A stretch of DNA of 64,000 nucleotides from an uncultured Bacteroidia bacterium (GTDB lineage Bacteria; Bacteroidota; Bacteroidia; Bacteroidales; UBA932), in NCBI GenBank assembly GCA_902768985.1, contig CACXNA010000015.1, positions 1 through 64,000 of the forward strand. The letters are read 5' to 3'. The position numbers were made by a program, and so were the translations under genes. Positions 58,140-64,000 of this stretch are shown here, in pieces. Under the pieces are notes generated by a model, which had not been told where the DNA came from, did no database searches, and saw nothing but the letters and a program-made list of their open reading frames with translations. Position 1 is the first letter of the stretch. Each line of letters opens with the position of its first letter.

Positions 58140-60329
58140 TCAGATGTCGGTGCGGACGACATCCTGGATGCCGTCGATTTTGGAAAGGCCCTCCACCATC
58201 CGCTCGAGGTTCTTCTTGTCGCGGACGTGCAGTTCGATGAATCCTTCGAACAGGCCGCCTTCCGTGGAGAGCTGGAGCTTGCGGATGTTGATGCCGAAGG
58301 TCTGGGAGATGAGGCCGGAGATGTCGTTCAGCATGCCCACGCGGTCGATGCCGCGCAGCGAGATGCGGATCGGATATTCCTGCTGGACGGCGCCCCACTG
58401 CGGGACGACCATGCGGTTGCCGTATTTGCTGGCGAGGCTCTCCGCGACCGGGCAGGACTTCTTGTGGACGATGACCAGGTTGTCGCTCATCGAGAAGCCG
58501 ATCACCGGGTCGCCGGGGATCGGGTGGCAGCACTCGGCGATCTTGTACTCGATCGGGTGCGCGTTGTCGTCGTGGAGCGAGAACTTGCGTTTCTGGCCCG
58601 TGGAGAGGTCCTTCTCGTCGATGATGGCCTTGAATTCCTCGGGACCGAGCAGACCCAGTCCGATGCGGAAGAAGAGCTCGTCCTCGTCGTTGAGCTGGGT
58701 GTAGTCCTGGAACTTGCGCACCAGCTCGCGGGTGTTCTGCAGGCCCATCAGGCGGACGCGCTCCTCGAAGATGCGCTCGCCCTCGCGGGCGATGGTGTCG
58801 AAGTCGCGGCGGAAGTATTCGATGACGCGGTTGCGCGCATAGCGCGTGTGCAGGAAGGACACCCATTCCATCTTGGGCCGTGCGTTCTCGGCGGTGATGA
58901 TCTCCACCTGGTCGCCCGCCTTGAGGCTGTGCGAGAGGGGCACGAGCTTCATGTTCACCTTGGCGGCGATGGCGCGGTTGCCGATCTCCGTGTGGATCTG
59001 GTAGGCGAAGTCGAGGGCCGTGGCGCCGCCGCGGATGGCGCGCTGCTCGCCCTTGGGCGTGAAGACCACGATCTCGCTGCTGACGAGGTCCTTGTGGATG
59101 ATGTCCAGCAGCTCGAGGGCGCTCACGTCGTTGCTCAGCAGGATGTCCTGGACCTCGGCGAGCCACTTGTCCATCTCGGAGTCGTTCTCGGAGATGTAGC
59201 CGTCGTTCTTGTAGGCCCAGTGGGCGGCGATGCCCTTCTCGGCGATGTCGTCCATGCGGCGGGAGCGGATCTGCACCTCGACCCAGAAGCCGGAGCGGCT
59301 CATCAGGGTGCAGTGCAGGGCTTCGTAGCCGTTGCTCTTGGGCTGGGAGATCCAGTCGCGGCGCCGCGAGAGGTTCTCGCGGTAGAGGTGCGTGACCGTC
59401 GAGAAGATGAGGTAGGCCTGGCCGCGCTCGGTCTGGATGTTGCTGTCGGCCGGGTCGAAGATGATGCGGACGGCGTAGAGGTCGTAGATCTGCTCGAAGG
59501 GGACCTGTTTCGTGCGCATCTTGTACCAGATGGAGTACGGGGTCTTGATACGTTTCTTGATGGTGAACTTGTAGCCGGCCTCCTTGAGCGCCTCCTCGAT
59601 GGGGGCGATGAAGGTGTCGATGTCCTTGTCGCGCTGGGCGACGTTGCCCTTGATGCGCTCGGTGATGCGGCGGTAGTCCTCGGGTTCCTTGTAGCGGAGC
59701 CAGATGTTCTCCATCTCGGACTTGACGCTGTACAGGCCGAGCCGGTGCGCCAGCGGGATGAAGATGAACATGGTCTCGGAGAGGATCTTGTCCCGCTTGT
59801 GCTCGGGCATGTATTCGATGGTGCGGCAGTTGTGCAGCCGGTCCGCGAGCTTGATCAGCACGACGCGGACGTCGTCGTTGAGGGTCAGCAGGATGCGCTT
59901 GAAGTTCTCCGCCTGGAGGCTCTCCGTGCTGGCCGCCTCGCCCTTGCGGTCCTCGTTGTCCAGCACGGTCTTGATCTTGGTGAGGCCGTCCACCAGGGTC
60001 GCGATCTTGTCCCCGAAGAGGTTGCGGATGTCCTCGACCGTGTAGGCGGTGTCTTCGACAACATCGTGCAGCAGGGCGGCGCAGATGGACTTGCAGCCCA
60101 GGCCGATCTCCGTGACGACAATCTTGGCGACGGCGATGGGGTGGAGCATGTACGGCTCGCCCGAGCGGCGGCGGACGTTCTTATGGGCCTGGTTGGCGAA
60201 CTGGAAGGCCTTCCGGACGATCTCCACCTCCTCTTTGTCCTTGCAGCGCTTGGCGGCGACCTCCATCAGCGAGGTGTACTCCTCGTCGATCAGGCGGAAA
60301 TCATCGGGTGTGAACTGGGAAAAACTCAT
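58140..60329 (-). CDS. Bifunctional (p)ppGpp synthetase/hydrolase, Rel/Spo family
   Basis: The stringent-response enzyme, 729 residues. An HD hydrolase domain (HPIAVAKIV, LLHDVVEDT, LADRLHNCRTI), synthetase domain (KTPYSIWYKM, YDLYAVRIIF, QPKSNGYEALHCTL, EVQIRS), TGS domain (VVFTPKGEQRAIRGGATALDFAY), a zinc-finger/helical region (CCHPIPGDPVIGF) and a C-terminal ACT domain (RISLRGIDRVGMLNDISGL) are all present. Both HD and synthetase signatures look intact, so it is probably bifunctional. Its start overlaps the yihY stop (TAATG). Confidence 0.95.
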   Translation of the reverse strand: MSFSQFTPDDFRLIDEEYTSLMEVAAKRCKDKEEVEIVRKAFQFANQAHKNVRRRSGEPYMLHPIAVAKIVVTEIGLGCKSICAALLHDVVEDTAYTVEDIRNLFGDKIATLVDGLTKIKTVLDNEDRKGEAASTESLQAENFKRILLTLNDDVRVVLIKLADRLHNCRTIEYMPEHKRDKILSETMFIFIPLAHRLGLYSVKSEMENIWLRYKEPEDYRRITERIKGNVAQRDKDIDTFIAPIEEALKEAGYKFTIKKRIKTPYSIWYKMRTKQVPFEQIYDLYAVRIIFDPADSNIQTERGQAYLIFSTVTHLYRENLSRRRDWISQPKSNGYEALHCTLMSRSGFWVEVQIRSRRMDDIAEKGIAAHWAYKNDGYISENDSEMDKWLAEVQDILLSNDVSALELLDIIHKDLVSSEIVVFTPKGEQRAIRGGATALDFAYQIHTEIGNRAIAAKVNMKLVPLSHSLKAGDQVEIITAENARPKMEWVSFLHTRYARNRVIEYFRRDFDTIAREGERIFEERVRLMGLQNTRELVRKFQDYTQLNDEDELFFRIGLGLLGPEEFKAIIDEKDLSTGQKRKFSLHDDNAHPIEYKIAECCHPIPGDPVIGFSMSDNLVIVHKKSCPVAESLASKYGNRMVVPQWGAVQQEYPIRISLRGIDRVGMLNDISGLISQTFGINIRKLQLSTEGGLFEGFIELHVRDKKNLERMVEGLSKIDGIQDVVRTDI

Positions 60330-61264
60330 TATCTGGCTTCAGTGTCCCACGCGGAGACATTATATTTATCGACATTCTGGAAACTATAGGTAAGCTGCGC
60401 CCCGTAGATGATGATCTGCCAGCTGAAGTTCAGCCAGATCAGGAAGAGGGGGATGGCGGCGAGGAGTCCGTATGCCTGGTTGAGGCGCCCCACAAACATC
60501 TGCGTGTGCAGGTAGAGGTGCTGGAACAGCATGAAGATCAGGCCGGCGATCAGGGCGGCCCAGAAGGCGTACTTGGGCCGGACGTAGGTGGCCGGGATGT
60601 ATTTGTACATGACCCAGAGGGTGCCCACGAGGATGGCGTAGAAGATGAGGTTGCCCAGCCACTTGAACAGCGTGCGCACTTCCTTTAGGTCCAGGCCGAA
60701 GAGGTCCGTCATGTTGGTGGCGTAGATGATGCCGGTACCGAAGATGATCATGATGAAGGGCGCCAGGATGAGCACCAGGAAGTAGAAACCGAAGCGCTTG
60801 TAGAGCTTGCGGGGGATCTTGAGGATGCCCCAGACGTTGTTGAACACGCGCTCCACCTGGAACATCATCCAGAGGATGGCCCAGAGGAACATCAGCGCGG
60901 AGATGAGTCCCAGTCCGCCGCCCTGCGCGCCGGTGAGGATGTTGCCGGCCTTCTCGGAGAGCATGCTGACGATCTCCGGGTGGGAGGGGATGAGCATCTG
61001 CAGGCCCTCGGTGATCTTGCTGTCCAGGCCCAGGCCGCCCGTGACCGCGAAGGCGAAGGCGAGCATGGGGACGAGGGCCAGGGTGATGAAGTAGCTCAGC
61101 GACACGCACTGGAAGCCCATCCGGTTCTCCGTGAAGGTCTTGAAGGTGATGCGGATGATCTTCCAGGTGCGGACCAGCCAGGCGTATAACCTGGAACTCC
61201 CGCTGGTGTCGAGGGTCCAGATCCGGTCGCTGAGAAGGTCCGTTATTTTGCTGGTTATCTTCAT
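60329..61264 (-). CDS. YihY/virulence factor BrkB family membrane protein
   Basis: A 311-residue inner-membrane protein with six hydrophobic segments. The family start is seen in SLSYFITLALVPMLAFAFAVTGG and the central ILWMMFQVERVFNNVWGILKIPRKLYKR. The second half has YIPATYVRPKYAFWAALIAGL and the NQAYGLLAAIPLFLIWLNFSWQIIIYGAQLTYSFQN block. Once called ribonuclease BN, the family is now considered a transporter or envelope protein of unknown cargo. Gap of 8 bases after ligA. Confidence 0.93.
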   Translation of the reverse strand: MKITSKITDLLSDRIWTLDTSGSSRLYAWLVRTWKIIRITFKTFTENRMGFQCVSLSYFITLALVPMLAFAFAVTGGLGLDSKITEGLQMLIPSHPEIVSMLSEKAGNILTGAQGGGLGLISALMFLWAILWMMFQVERVFNNVWGILKIPRKLYKRFGFYFLVLILAPFIMIIFGTGIIYATNMTDLFGLDLKEVRTLFKWLGNLIFYAILVGTLWVMYKYIPATYVRPKYAFWAALIAGLIFMLFQHLYLHTQMFVGRLNQAYGLLAAIPLFLIWLNFSWQIIIYGAQLTYSFQNVDKYNVSAWDTEAR

Positions 61265-61272
61265 TTTATCTT

Positions 61273-63501
<2,229 letters not shown>

Positions 63502-63562
63502 AAGCAGCTACCGGGAACGAAACAAAGCTCTTGCTGCCTTTCCTCCCGCGGCCGGCCATTTG

Positions 63563-63775
63563 TATTTATCGCAACATCCGTTGCGATTCGGAGCCTGGCG
63601 ACTCAGGGGGTTCGGGGGGAACGCCCCCCGTCATAGGGCGAAGCGAGCAGTATTTATCGCAACATCCGTTGCGATTCGGAGCCTGGCGACGCAGGGGGTT
63701 CGGGGGGAACGCCCCCCGTCATAGGGCGAAGCGAGCAGTATTTATCGCAACATCCGTTGCGATAAATACTGCTCG
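63563..63775. repeat. 88-bp tandem repeat with gene-end palindrome
   Basis: Units start at 63563, 63651 and 63739; the first two are full 88-bp copies differing at about one position, and the third diverges after 25 bases. Each unit has ATCGCAAC/GTTGCGAT and GGGGGGAACGCCCCCC hairpins. At 63732-63773 a perfect 19-bp inverted repeat (arm GAGCAGTATTTATCGCAAC) includes the last codons and stop of the LytTR gene. Related to 11424-11531. Confidence 0.88.
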
Positions 63776-64000
63776 AAGGCAGGCCTGTACGCGTCAGAGA
63801 CGTGGATGAGGGCGCCGCCGATGGAGATGTCGTAGGAGCCGCCGATGGACTCGATCTGGTCCAGGGCGACGATGTAGGAGCGGTGGACCCGCATGAAACG
63901 GCTGGCGGGCAGCAGCTCCTCGACGGCCTTCATCGTGATGTGGGTGACGAGCGGCCGCTTCTCGGAGCAGAGGTACAGCAGGACGTAGTCCTTCATGCCC
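63742..64000 (-). CDS. LytTR DNA-binding domain regulator, N-terminus beyond the right edge
   Basis: The visible 85 residues are the LytTR domain: GMKDYVLLYLCSEKRPLVTHITMKAVEELLP, FMRVHRSYIVALDQIESIGG and AYRPAFEQYLSQRMLR at the end. The residue before the first visible Met is Gly, matching the EGMKDYV context inside the domain, so the gene continues off the window and is probably a LytR/AlgR response regulator with an N-terminal receiver. Its last nine codons form part of a 19-bp perfect palindrome continuous with the 88-bp repeats. Confidence 0.88.
   Translation of the reverse strand, partial: GMKDYVLLYLCSEKRPLVTHITMKAVEELLPASRFMRVHRSYIVALDQIESIGGSYDISIGGALIHVSDAYRPAFEQYLSQRMLR

Noticed and set aside
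63563-63763. CRISPR or satellite with spacers
   Set aside because: The whole 88-bp unit is repeated with nearly no differences, so there are no unique spacers.

Overview
The window looks like chromosomal DNA of a GC-rich member of the Bacteroidota, most likely order Bacteroidales. The evidence is the promoter style (TTTG, about 19 bases, then TAnnTTTG), the many signal-peptide lipoproteins and outer-membrane barrels, a TonB receptor beside a SusD-like lipoprotein, DUF349, DUF1343/NamZ, DUF4922-SpoIID and HU-CCDC81-type proteins, and a lack of strong Shine-Dalgarno sequences. Genus cannot be fixed from the sequence alone. No phage, plasmid, insertion sequence with a transposase, or CRISPR-Cas locus is present.

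Layout. 1-2.07 kb: a DUF1295 membrane protein, then about 1 kb without genes that is packed with palindromes. 2.07-11.25 kb (+): luxS, an unknown membrane-anchored protein, a phosphohexomutase, an M23/LysM envelope peptidase, a Spy-like protein, an M48 lipoprotein protease, a GH3 glycosidase and an M28 peptidase. 11.3-23.8 kb (-): tRNA-Leu and a tightly packed run whose upstream half centres on peptidoglycan turnover (HU-like, Nudix, DUF4922-SpoIID fusion, AmpG-like permease, NamZ muramidase, MurI), followed by prfB, class I fumarase and serB. 23.9-30 kb: tRNA-Asn, sialate O-acetylesterase, glutaminyl cyclase, a histidine acid phosphatase and proBA. 30-37.1 kb: an accessory-looking block (SusD-like, TonB receptor, His-rich protein, GltS, an outer-membrane barrel) bounded by a decayed copy and an intact copy of the same prolyl-tRNA deacylase-like gene. 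37.2-54.3 kb: a candidate small RNA, trmD, DUF349-yidC-yggS-surE-lpxB, a frame-disrupted gapA, and a C1 peptidase-pssA-lipoprotein-exonuclease-methyltransferase-GH2 run. 54.3-63.4 kb (-): ligA, yihY, rsh, Ig-like lipoprotein, outer-membrane protein, ispG. The right edge cuts a LytTR-type regulator.

The most unusual property is a rich population of short palindromic elements. Several sit in frame inside conserved genes (murI, ispG, ligA, the AmpG-like permease, an RlmI-type methyltransferase, DUF4922-SpoIID), and one supplies the probable start codon of proA. Related copies keep the same reading frame in different hosts. Others form 51-bp-period hairpin arrays at two intergenic loci, or sit at gene 3' ends and mirror the last codons of the gene. 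The closest described analogy is the protein-coding Rickettsia palindromic elements; the families here are inferred from this one window. All calls come from reading the sequence and from family knowledge, without database searches.
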